Assembly (NCBI RefSeq): GCF_001593605.1
Contig: NZ_CP012836.1
Location: 2,546,501 to 2,610,500 of the forward strand
DNA length: 64,000 bases
Reading direction: 5' to 3'
DNA from: Algoriphagus sanaruensis
Lineage (GTDB): Bacteria; Bacteroidota; Bacteroidia; Cytophagales; Cyclobacteriaceae
Shown here: one piece after another, positions 24,303 to 31,803 of the stretch
Layout: each line of letters begins with the position of its first letter
How positions within the stretch are numbered: position 1 is the stretch's first letter
The notes under the pieces: generated by a model
Told to the model about the DNA's origin: nothing
Database searches by the model: none
The model's input: the letters and a program-made list of their open reading frames with translations, nothing else
Position numbers and translations under genes: made by a program

Positions 24303-24920
24303 TCAAGCAAAAAGTCCAAACATCTCCCGTTCGATCTTTTCCACGATAAAGGAAAAGTCTTCTTGTCGTTCCACGAAGTCCAAGTCATTCACATCAATGA
24401 TTAGCAACTTTCCTTCTTTGTAATTACCAATCCAATCCTCGTAATGTTGATTTAGATTTTTCAAGTAATCGATGCGCATGGCAGTTTCATAGGTTCTTCC
24501 TCGCTTTTCAATTTGCCCAACTAGCTTAGGTATATCTGCTTTTAGATAAATCAATAAATCAGGGGCCTTTACATGTTGGATCATCGAATCAAACAAGCTC
24601 CGATAATTCCAATAATCACGTTCTGTAAGAAGTTTACTTTTATACAAGTTTGCCGCGAAAATATAGGCGTCCTCATAGATCGTCCGATCTTGAATGGTAT
24701 TGACTTTACTGTCTTGAATGGTCCGAATTTGATTATATCTGGAATTCAAGAAATAGACTTGTAAATGGAAAGCCCATCGCTTCATATCTTCATAAAAGTC
24801 AGGGAGGTAGGGGTTATTGTCCACTGATTCAAACTCAGCTTTCCAACCATAATGCTTGGCTAGTTTCTCAGTAAGCGTGGTTTTTCCACTTCCGATATTT
24901 CCGGAGACTGCTAAATGCAT
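24303..24920 (-). CDS. Deoxynucleoside kinase
   Basis: A 205-residue dNK-family kinase that phosphorylates deoxyribonucleosides with ATP for nucleotide salvage. The P-loop GNIGSGKTTL is at residues 8-17. DRTIYEDAYIFA holds the Arg/Glu pair of the family (an ERS-like motif), and RGRTYE is the lid arginine region. Whether it prefers deoxyadenosine, deoxyguanosine or another base cannot be read here. It lies 16 bases after the 3-hydroxybutyryl-CoA dehydrogenase gene, probably on the same transcript. Confidence 0.9.
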   Translation of the reverse strand: MHLAVSGNIGSGKTTLTEKLAKHYGWKAEFESVDNNPYLPDFYEDMKRWAFHLQVYFLNSRYNQIRTIQDSKVNTIQDRTIYEDAYIFAANLYKSKLLTERDYWNYRSLFDSMIQHVKAPDLLIYLKADIPKLVGQIEKRGRTYETAMRIDYLKNLNQHYEDWIGNYKEGKLLIIDVNDLDFVERQEDFSFIVEKIEREMFGLFA

Positions 24921-24936
24921 CTAATTTTTATTGAAA

Positions 24937-25830
24937 TTATTTCTTTGAAAATCTGGAAGCCACCACCAAATCTTTGCTTCCAGCGGTGTATTTGTAAAAC
25001 CCTTGACCGGTTTTAACACCTTTAAAACCAGCTTCCACCATGTTTATCAAAAGAGGGCAAGGAGCATATTTTGGGTTTCCAAAACCGTCTTGAAGCACCC
25101 GTAAAATGGACAAGCAAACATCCAATCCGATAAAATCTGCAAGTTGAAGTGGCCCCATCGGATGTGCCATCCCCAGTTTCATCACGGTATCTATTTCTTC
25201 CACACCAGCCACACCTTCGTAAAGCGAATAAACTGCTTCATTGATCATCGGTATTAGAATTCGATTGGCAACAAAGCCCGGATAATCATTTACTTCAACG
25301 GGGACTTTTCCAAGGTTTTTGGAAAGCTCCATGATGATTTCCGTGACTTCATCCGAAGTAGAATAACCCCGAATCACTTCAACCAATTTCATAACCGGAA
25401 CAGGATTCATGAAATGCATCCCAATAACTTGACTGGGTCGTTGGGTAACGGCAGCAATTTTAGTAATGGAAATTGAGGACGTATTAGTCGCCAAGATCGC
25501 CGAAGCAGGAACAAATTGATCCAATTGCTTAAAAATCTCCAACTTCAATTTTTCATTCTCAGTCGCTGCTTCCACCACTAAATCAGCTGATTTAACTCCT
25601 TCTTCCAGTTGAGTGAAGGTTTGAATACGATTCAATGCTTTTTCCTTTTCACCTTCAGAAAGGGTTCCTTTTGCAACCTGACGATCCATATTTTTGGAAA
25701 TACTGGCTATCGCTTTTTCCAATTGGCTTGCTTGGATATCCACTAAGGCAACTTGGTAGCCACACTGGGCAAAAACGTGTGCGATACCATTTCCCATGGT
25801 ACCCGAACCGATTACTGCAATTGATTTCAT
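24937..25830 (-). CDS. 3-hydroxybutyryl-CoA dehydrogenase
   Basis: A 297-residue NAD(P)-dependent dehydrogenase acting on 3-hydroxyacyl-CoA. The Rossmann motif GSGTMGNGIA is at residues 8-17, and the catalytic His139 in GMHFMNPVPVMKLVE pairs with Glu151. NDYPGFVANRILIPMINEA begins the C-terminal dimerisation domain, followed by DFIGLDVCLSIL. The stand-alone size fits Hbd/PaaH-like enzymes rather than fused FadB. A promoter with an exact -7 lies at 25903-25934, and the ATATAAACCCAA motif is at 25864-25875. It links to the CoA-transferase genes elsewhere in the window by pathway. Confidence 0.92.
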   Translation of the reverse strand: MKSIAVIGSGTMGNGIAHVFAQCGYQVALVDIQASQLEKAIASISKNMDRQVAKGTLSEGEKEKALNRIQTFTQLEEGVKSADLVVEAATENEKLKLEIFKQLDQFVPASAILATNTSSISITKIAAVTQRPSQVIGMHFMNPVPVMKLVEVIRGYSTSDEVTEIIMELSKNLGKVPVEVNDYPGFVANRILIPMINEAVYSLYEGVAGVEEIDTVMKLGMAHPMGPLQLADFIGLDVCLSILRVLQDGFGNPKYAPCPLLINMVEAGFKGVKTGQGFYKYTAGSKDLVVASRFSKK

Positions 25831-25902
25831 AAGTAATTCATTACGAGTTAAAAGCTTATTTATTTGGGTTTATATTGAAACTTACAGGTTCAATTTAGCT
25901 TT

Positions 25903-25934
25903 CAAAGCTAAGGTCTGAGGACTCCATTTCCAAT
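25903..25934 (-). promoter_or_regulatory. Promoter of the hydroxybutyryl-CoA dehydrogenase/dNK unit
   Basis: On the minus strand ATTG (25931-25934, one mismatch to TTTG), 20 bases, then TAGCTTTG (25903-25910), an exact TAnnTTTG. Confidence 0.6.
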
Positions 25935-25996
25935 TTCAACTGGAGGTTTCCAGACTTTGTTTGTCAATAAAATCCTACACACTTTGCAATTCTGAT

Positions 25997-26004
25997 TACC
26001 TTTG
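25997..26004 (+). promoter_or_regulatory. -7 element directly before cvfB
   Basis: TACCTTTG is an exact TAnnTTTG, ending 5 bases before the cvfB ATG, so the transcript would be leaderless or nearly so. No TTTG is found at the right spacing upstream, so support is partial. Confidence 0.4.
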
Positions 26005-26009
26005 AATAC

Positions 26010-26843
26010 ATGAAAGAATTAGGATTAATCAATCAACTTCCGATCATTAGATTTACTGACAACGGAGCCTACCTTGGTTTAAGTGATGGGTCTGAGGTGT
26101 TACTTCCCAAAAATTATCTAAAAGGAGAAGAAAAGGAAGGTGACTTAATCGAAGCCTTTATTTATACTGATAGCGAGGACCGCTTGGTCGCCGTGACAGA
26201 CAGACCAAAAGCAATCTTGGATGAATTTGCTGTATTGGAAGCTAAAGAAATTACTTCTTTTGGGGTATTTATGGATTGGGGACTTTTGAAAGATTTGTTT
26301 GTTCCCAATTCAGAAATGGCAAAGCCCATGGTTCAAGGCCAAAAATATTTGGTAAGAGTTTGTTTGGATTATAGAACTAATCGATTGATAGGGGTAAGTA
26401 AATACCGAGAATTTATCTATCCAGCACCCAAAGACTATTTGCCAGGAAATAGCTGTGAAGGATTAATTTTTGATAAAACCGACCTTGGCTACAAAGTACT
26501 TTTAGAAAACAGATATGAAGGGCTCATCTACGCAAATGAAGTTTTTCAGCCCATTCAAATTGGAGAGATCAGGACCCTTTGGGTTAAAAAACGTCGAGAT
26601 GATGGGAAGATCGACTTACAGCTATTACCTATAGGAAGAGAAAAATATGAGGAGGGTGCTGAAATGATTCTAAAACTTGTCCAAGAGAAAGGCTTCATTC
26701 CTTTGCACGACAAATCTGATCCCGAAAAAATCAAAGAGATGCTCGGCATGAGTAAGAAGCATTTCAAGCAATGCATCGGACAACTTTACAAAGCCCAAGA
26801 GATTATTATTCACGAAAATGGAATTTCCTTAAATCAGGATTAA
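26010..26843 (+). CDS. CvfB-family S1 RNA-binding protein
   Basis: A 277-residue cytosolic protein of the CvfB/YitL family. Tandem S1-like domains occupy about residues 1-205: a first strand set VLLPKNYLKG, the second with EITSFGVFMDWGLLKDLFVPNSEM, the third with GLIFDKTDLGYKVLLENRYEGLIYANEV. A C-terminal winged helix has KIKEMLGMSKKHFKQCIGQLYK. In staphylococci CvfB binds RNA and affects virulence gene expression; here a general RNA-binding regulator is inferred. Its end overlaps the facing ArsC-family pseudogene by 4 bases. Confidence 0.9.
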   Translation: MKELGLINQLPIIRFTDNGAYLGLSDGSEVLLPKNYLKGEEKEGDLIEAFIYTDSEDRLVAVTDRPKAILDEFAVLEAKEITSFGVFMDWGLLKDLFVPNSEMAKPMVQGQKYLVRVCLDYRTNRLIGVSKYREFIYPAPKDYLPGNSCEGLIFDKTDLGYKVLLENRYEGLIYANEVFQPIQIGEIRTLWVKKRRDDGKIDLQLLPIGREKYEEGAEMILKLVQEKGFIPLHDKSDPEKIKEMLGMSKKHFKQCIGQLYKAQEIIIHENGISLNQD

Positions 26844-27199
26844 TACAATTTCAGAATATCGGTTGGTGTCTTGCAAAGAATTGCCTGATTCCGGAAAATG
26901 GCAATAGGAGATTTGATTAAATATGGGTGTCTAACCAAAATATTTAACCAACCTTCCTCATCCCAGTCTTTACCGGCAATAAGACGCTGATACTCGGGAT
27001 GAGCCTTGTTTAGTAAATCCTTTGCTCGCAAGTGAAGCAACTTTAAAATCTGATCCCATTGGGTTGCAGTCATTCTTTCTCGAGTGATATCGATTTCATT
27101 GACAAACTTGGTAATGGCTTTTGCATACGCCTTAAGTTTGCTTATCGATGGGCTGATCGGCGCTATGATAGAAATAGAGCTCTGATGGATGAATTTTCA
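26840..27199 (-). pseudogene. ArsC/Spx-family protein broken by a +1 frameshift
   Basis: The frame from ATG at 27199 reads MKIHPSELYFYHSADQPIDK-QT and meets TAA at 27132-27134. Dropping one base there (ACT-T-AAG) continues as KAYAKAITKFVNEIDITRERMTATQWDQI and on to RHPYLIKSPIAIF, giving about 119 residues, the normal size of ArsC-like proteins. VNEIDI and the HPYLIKSPI ending are the ArsC-family landmarks. No CX5R or CxxC redox cysteine is present in the N-terminal part, so it resembles thiol-less members. A stand-alone 77-residue protein from 27073 could be made but would lack the thioredoxin-like core. Sequencing error, pseudogene or recoding are all possible. Confidence 0.7.
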
Positions 27200-27265
27200 T
27201 AGGGCTTATGATTTTAGTGTCTTATAAGTTAATGAAAAATATAAAATACTGAAATACAATATTTT

Positions 27266-27766
27266 GTGAGTCAAAAGATCGATCTTCAGAAATTTTCGCA
27301 GGAATCTAAATCAGAACTACCTGCCAATAAAAAGCTCAAGGAAAAGCTAAAGAAGACCAAGCCGAAAAACTTGGATGAAACTTTTCATCAATTGCACCAG
27401 CAAACTTTTGAAGAAATAGATTGCTTGGATTGCGCAAATTGCTGTAAAACGACGAGTCCTATTTTTCTCCAAACAGACATCGATCGATTAGCAAAGGTAT
27501 TTAGAATGAAGTCCAGTCAGTTTATCGATACCTATTTGAGAAGGGACGAAGATGGTGACTATGTGCTGACTACTGCTCCATGTCCTTTTTTAAATCAGGA
27601 CAATACTTGCCTTGTTTATGAAGATCGGCCGAAGGCTTGTCGTGAATATCCTCATACGGACAGGAAAAATATGCTCGGAATTTTAGACTTAACTCTGAAA
27701 AATACGCTCGTTTGTCCTGCTGTTTTCAAAATTTTTTACGAGATCGGCAAAGATTATAGGAAGTGA
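27266..27766 (+). CDS. YkgJ-family cysteine cluster protein
   Basis: A 166-residue protein with the YkgJ (CxxCxxCC) cluster: CLDCANCCKTT around residues 52-62, then APCPFLNQDNTCLVYEDRPKACREYP near 110-135, eight cysteines likely binding Zn or Fe-S. The function of the family is not settled. The frame starts at a GTG (27266), and no ATG occurs before the cluster, so GTG is the likely start. A ROK kinase gene follows 45 bases later in the same direction. Confidence 0.87.
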   Translation: MSQKIDLQKFSQESKSELPANKKLKEKLKKTKPKNLDETFHQLHQQTFEEIDCLDCANCCKTTSPIFLQTDIDRLAKVFRMKSSQFIDTYLRRDEDGDYVLTTAPCPFLNQDNTCLVYEDRPKACREYPHTDRKNMLGILDLTLKNTLVCPAVFKIFYEIGKDYRK

Positions 27767-27811
27767 AGCAATACTTTTGCTTTTTTGGCAATCAAACCTA
27801 TCAAAATAACT

Positions 27812-28744
27812 ATGAAGTCAACGGATACTCAGTTTCTAGGAGTAGATGTGGGAGGCACCCACTTAAAAATTGGATTGGTCGACAAGGAAGGTAATATACT
27901 TGACTTTCAGAAGGAAGACACTACACCTTATAGAGATCATCCGGATGGATTTGGGACTTGTTTCGTGGATATCATCGGAAAGTATCTTGAAAAATATCCA
28001 GCAGTTGAAAAAGTGGGAATTGGTCTTCCTGGTATGATCACTAAGGATCGTTTGACTCCCTTAGAAATTCCAGCAATTCCAGGATTGAATAATTTCCCGC
28101 TAAAAACAAGCCTTTTAGAGAAATACAGCAACCATCAGTTTTTCCTTGAAAATGATGCGGCAGCAGCAGCGATAGGGGAGTTTTACTTCGGTAAAGGAGA
28201 AGTTTCCGACAATTTCCTTTTCATCACAATGGGAACAGGCATTGGAAGCGCACTTGTCTTGGATGGAGAAGTGTTTAAAGGTTCCAGAGGGAATGCTTTG
28301 GAAATGGGCCACATGCTTTCTCGAGGAAATGCTGGCTTGGAAACACTTGTGGGTAGAAATGGAATCCTTAGAATAATGGATAATCTGGTGTCTGCCTATC
28401 CAGAAAAAGCAGGAGAACTTGTTGGAAAAGAACTTGGAACGCACTTATTGGTAGATACAGCAAAGGCAGGAAACGAAGTTTCTTTGATGGTATTCAAAGA
28501 AGTGGCAGAAATCCTCAGTGAAGCAATTGTATCCACCATTCGGATTGTAGACGTGACCGATGTTTATTTCGGAGGAGGGATATCTGCCGGACTAGAATTT
28601 ATGATGCCTACCATTGAGTACAATACCCGAAAATACTTGACCCCGTATTATGTCAAGGACCTCAAGCTCAAAAAAGCTACGCTTGAAAACAATGCAGGCA
28701 CTTTAGGAGCAGCAGCCCTCTGCTTTATGGGTTCAGGGTTGTAA
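27812..28744 (+). CDS. ROK-family sugar kinase, zinc cysteines absent
   Basis: A 310-residue cytosolic kinase of the ROK family (glucokinase-like). Visible are the ATP phosphate motif GVDVGGTHLKIGLVD, the catalytic-aspartate region ENDAAAAAIGE, the second phosphate motif TMGTGIGSALVLDG, and EMGHM. ROK proteins normally follow ExGH with CxCGxxGCxE, but here the stretch is LSRGNAGLETLVG with no cysteine, so the structural zinc should be missing. The ATG at 27812 is preferred to an in-frame TTG at 27785. The substrate is unknown, with glucose the usual case. Its end overlaps the facing lipoprotein gene by 20 bases. Confidence 0.88.
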   Translation: MKSTDTQFLGVDVGGTHLKIGLVDKEGNILDFQKEDTTPYRDHPDGFGTCFVDIIGKYLEKYPAVEKVGIGLPGMITKDRLTPLEIPAIPGLNNFPLKTSLLEKYSNHQFFLENDAAAAAIGEFYFGKGEVSDNFLFITMGTGIGSALVLDGEVFKGSRGNALEMGHMLSRGNAGLETLVGRNGILRIMDNLVSAYPEKAGELVGKELGTHLLVDTAKAGNEVSLMVFKEVAEILSEAIVSTIRIVDVTDVYFGGGISAGLEFMMPTIEYNTRKYLTPYYVKDLKLKKATLENNAGTLGAAALCFMGSGL

Positions 28745-29108
28745 TAGTTACTTCTGACACTTTACTGATCGCATTCATTCGAAAAAGAACCTTTAAAGGT
28801 TCTTTTTCCATTTCTACCCCCTCACAATCGCCAGAAGGCTCTAGGAAGTAATAGAAAAAACTTTGGCTTTTATCCATCAAATCCACGCGATCTGGTCTTC
28901 CAAAAGTCTTGATAATAGCTTGGTTATCGGCTCCTAAGAAGGAATTCTTGATTCCTTTAAGCTCCTCTAGGTCTTGCAATCGTAATCCTTTACAACCATA
29001 CCGATCTGACTTCCAATTTTCAAGGTTAATTTTTCCAGCGTCTAAAGGACCACTGCAAGAAGCCAAGAAGAAAATGAAAACTGGAAGTGTCAATAGGAAT
29101 CGTTTCAT
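28725..29108 (-). CDS. Lipoprotein, function unknown
   Basis: A 127-residue protein from ATG 29108 (upstream in-frame starts would put charges before the signal). The signal peptide MKRFLLTLPVFIFFLASC ends in the lipobox LASC (Cys18). The mature part has a SmpA-like look (GADNQAIIKTFGRPDRVDLMDKSQSFFYYFLEP), but I cannot assign a family firmly. Its 3' end overlaps the ROK gene by 20 bases on the opposite strand. Confidence 0.75.
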   Translation of the reverse strand: MKRFLLTLPVFIFFLASCSGPLDAGKINLENWKSDRYGCKGLRLQDLEELKGIKNSFLGADNQAIIKTFGRPDRVDLMDKSQSFFYYFLEPSGDCEGVEMEKEPLKVLFRMNAISKVSEVTITTLNP

Positions 29109-29334
29109 GGTAGTATATAATTTCAGCGACAAAGATCGTCGGATTTAGTTTCGAATTTTATTAATCAAAGGAATAAATTAAGAATAGAACTCCGAATTTT
29201 CTGATTAATTGAACCTCACGGAATTGCGATGAAAAGGTGGGGCCGGGAATTGATTTTCGTCCAAAGACCAACTTAAAGTCCGTCCTTCAGGTTTGACCAA
29301 ATAGACTATATTAGCACCCAATTCATCAAAAGTT

Positions 29335-29826
29335 ATGATTTACAGATTTGGAAAAGCCTTCTACTATCTCAGCGTGTTGGCATTTATATTCTTCTTACTT
29401 TATTTCTACTCTGCTCTTCCAGAAAAGGTGGGAATTGGAATTTCGGATGCAGGTGAAGTGAACCGAGAATGGGAAAAAGGAACCTTTTTCTACGGGATGA
29501 TAGGTTCGTTTATTGTTCTCAATTTGGTTACTCTTTTTACTCCCAAATCCTTGGAAACCAAAGCCAATAAGAAGTTGCATCGATTGTTTCCCATTGGCGA
29601 TGTGTATCGAGATTACTTATTGGGGTGGTTTTATTCTTTTGCAGGATGGATCAATTTGAGCTTGGCTGTTCTTGTACTCTATGTACACTCGATCAATAAT
29701 CAAGAAGAAATCACAGTATCCTCTTTTACCTTTTGGTTTTATCTTTTGCCGTCCTTGCTTTTTATTTGGGTGATTGGACTATTCATTCTTTTAGTTGGCA
29801 AATTCAAATCTGTACAAGCGTCTTAA
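29335..29826 (+). CDS. Four-helix membrane protein upstream of parE
   Basis: A 163-residue protein with four membrane segments (about residues 8-27, 52-68, 97-117 and 132-157). The first loop has LPEKVGIGISDAGEVNREWEKGTF, a layout similar to DUF1648-like proteins but not clearly matching. It ends 6 bases before the parE ATG and is probably co-transcribed with it. The function is unknown. Confidence 0.75.
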   Translation: MIYRFGKAFYYLSVLAFIFFLLYFYSALPEKVGIGISDAGEVNREWEKGTFFYGMIGSFIVLNLVTLFTPKSLETKANKKLHRLFPIGDVYRDYLLGWFYSFAGWINLSLAVLVLYVHSINNQEEITVSSFTFWFYLLPSLLFIWVIGLFILLVGKFKSVQAS

Positions 29827-29832
29827 AAAGCT

Positions 29833-31728
29833 ATGGCTGAACCAGTAAATTATACAGAAGATAGTATCAAATCCCTGGATTGGAGAGAACATATCCGACT
29901 CAGACCAGGGATGTATATTGGTAAATTGGGAGATGGAAGTGCCCAAGATGACGGGATCTATGTCTTGGTCAAGGAAATCCTGGATAACTCTATTGATGAG
30001 CATATGATGGGATTTGGCCGGACGATCGATGTCAAAATCTCCGAACACCGTGTCGAAGTCCGAGATTATGGACGTGGCATTCCTTTAGGAAAAGTCATCG
30101 ATTGCGTATCAAAAATCAACACCGGGGGAAAATACGATTCAGGAGCATTCCAAAAATCCGTAGGTCTCAATGGAGTCGGTACCAAAGCCGTCAACGCACT
30201 TTCGGATTATTTCAAAGTTCAATCGTTTCGAGAAGGAGAAACTAAACTGGCGGAGTTCGAAAAGGGGATTCTGATCAATGATGCTCCGATAGAGAAAAGC
30301 ACTGAGCGAAATGGAACTCGGACCACCTTCACACCGGATAATAGCATATTCAAAAACTACCATTTTATACCAGAATACCTTGAAAATCAGATTTGGAATT
30401 ATGCATATCTGAACGCAGGTCTGACAATCAATTACAACGGGAAAAAGTATTTTTCTGACAAAGGTCTCTACGATTTGCTTTCCAATAAAATTGATGAGGA
30501 AAGCATTCGATATCCCATTATCCACTTAAAAGGAAATGATATTGAAATCGCCATGACTCACTCTGGGAGCTATGGGGAAGAGTATTATTCCTTTGTCAAT
30601 GGACAATACACCACTCAAGGAGGAACTCACTTGGCAGCTTTCCGTGAGGCTATTGTGAAGACTATCCGAGAATTCTACAAAAAGGATTACGATGCTTCAG
30701 ATATTCGTCAGGCTGTTGTAGCTGCGATTGCTGTACGGGTTCAGGAGCCGGTTTTTGAATCTCAAACCAAAACCAAGCTTGGCTCGCAAAATATTGGTCC
30801 TGATGGTCCAACGCTTCGAACCTTTGTCAATGATTTTGTAAAAACAGAACTGGACAATTACCTCCATAAAAACCCTGCGGCAGCGGATGCGATTTTAAAG
30901 CGAATCCTGCAATCCGAGCGTGAGCGAAAGGAAATATCAGGAATTAAAAAATTGGCTAATGAGCGAGCCAAGAAAGCTAATCTTCACAATAAAAAGCTAA
31001 GAGATTGTAGAATACACTACGATGATCCAAAAGGCGATGAGGACTTGAAAAATAAGACCATGCTTTTTATCACCGAAGGGGATTCGGCATCCGGTTCAAT
31101 TACTAAGAGCCGAGATGTTCAAACTCAAGCAGTATTCTCACTTCGAGGTAAGCCGCTCAATTGTTACGGCATGACCAAAAAAGTCGTGTATGAAAATGAA
31201 GAGTTCAACCTCCTTCAGCATGCTTTAAATATTGAAGATGGCATTGAAAATCTCCGATATCGTAAGATTGTAATTGCTACGGACGCGGACGTCGATGGTA
31301 TGCACATCCGTCTTTTGATCATGACATATTTTCTTCAGTTTTTCCCTGATCTTGTGAAAAATGGCCACCTCTTTATTCTGGATACTCCTTTATTCCGAGT
31401 AAGAAACAAGAAAGAAACCATTTACTGCTACTCTGACGAAGAACGGCAAAGAGCTATCCACAAACTTGGAAACAAGCCTGAAATCACTCGATTCAAAGGG
31501 CTTGGAGAGATTTCCCCAGAAGAATTTGGAAACTTTATTGGGGAGGATATTCGCTTGGATCCGATTATCCTAAATAAGGATACCAAAATTGCTGATTTGC
31601 TCTCATTCTATATGGGCAAAAACACACCTGATCGGCAAACCTTTATTATTGATAATTTGAGAATAGAGAAAGATTTGGCTTTAGATGATCCGAAGAAAGC
31701 GGAGGAGGAAGAAACTGAAGCTGCTTAA
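29833..31728 (+). CDS. parE: DNA topoisomerase IV subunit B
   Basis: The 631-residue ATPase subunit of a type IIA topoisomerase. The GHKL motifs are [22 protein letters not shown] and [15 protein letters not shown], the transducer motif is QTKTKLGS, and the TOPRIM motifs are TEGDSASGS and [10 protein letters not shown]. The size and the adjoining parC-like gene make it ParE rather than GyrB. It decatenates daughter chromosomes. It sits in a unit with a membrane protein upstream and parC and trmH downstream. Confidence 0.94.
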   Translation: MAEPVNYTEDSIKSLDWREHIRLRPGMYIGKLGDGSAQDDGIYVLVKEILDNSIDEHMMGFGRTIDVKISEHRVEVRDYGRGIPLGKVIDCVSKINTGGKYDSGAFQKSVGLNGVGTKAVNALSDYFKVQSFREGETKLAEFEKGILINDAPIEKSTERNGTRTTFTPDNSIFKNYHFIPEYLENQIWNYAYLNAGLTINYNGKKYFSDKGLYDLLSNKIDEESIRYPIIHLKGNDIEIAMTHSGSYGEEYYSFVNGQYTTQGGTHLAAFREAIVKTIREFYKKDYDASDIRQAVVAAIAVRVQEPVFESQTKTKLGSQNIGPDGPTLRTFVNDFVKTELDNYLHKNPAAADAILKRILQSERERKEISGIKKLANERAKKANLHNKKLRDCRIHYDDPKGDEDLKNKTMLFITEGDSASGSITKSRDVQTQAVFSLRGKPLNCYGMTKKVVYENEEFNLLQHALNIEDGIENLRYRKIVIATDADVDGMHIRLLIMTYFLQFFPDLVKNGHLFILDTPLFRVRNKKETIYCYSDEERQRAIHKLGNKPEITRFKGLGEISPEEFGNFIGEDIRLDPIILNKDTKIADLLSFYMGKNTPDRQTFIIDNLRIEKDLALDDPKKAEEEETEAA

Positions 31729-31803
31729 GATAATCGAAATCAACTCTATCCACTATGACTATGTATCCGGTTGGGATACCTAAAACAATTGAACTAGTAC
31801 CTC

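Noticed and set aside
27073..27199. The 77-codon frame as a complete small gene
   Set aside because: Its upstream sequence continues the same protein family in two frames, so the short form is more likely a remnant of the broken ArsC-like gene.
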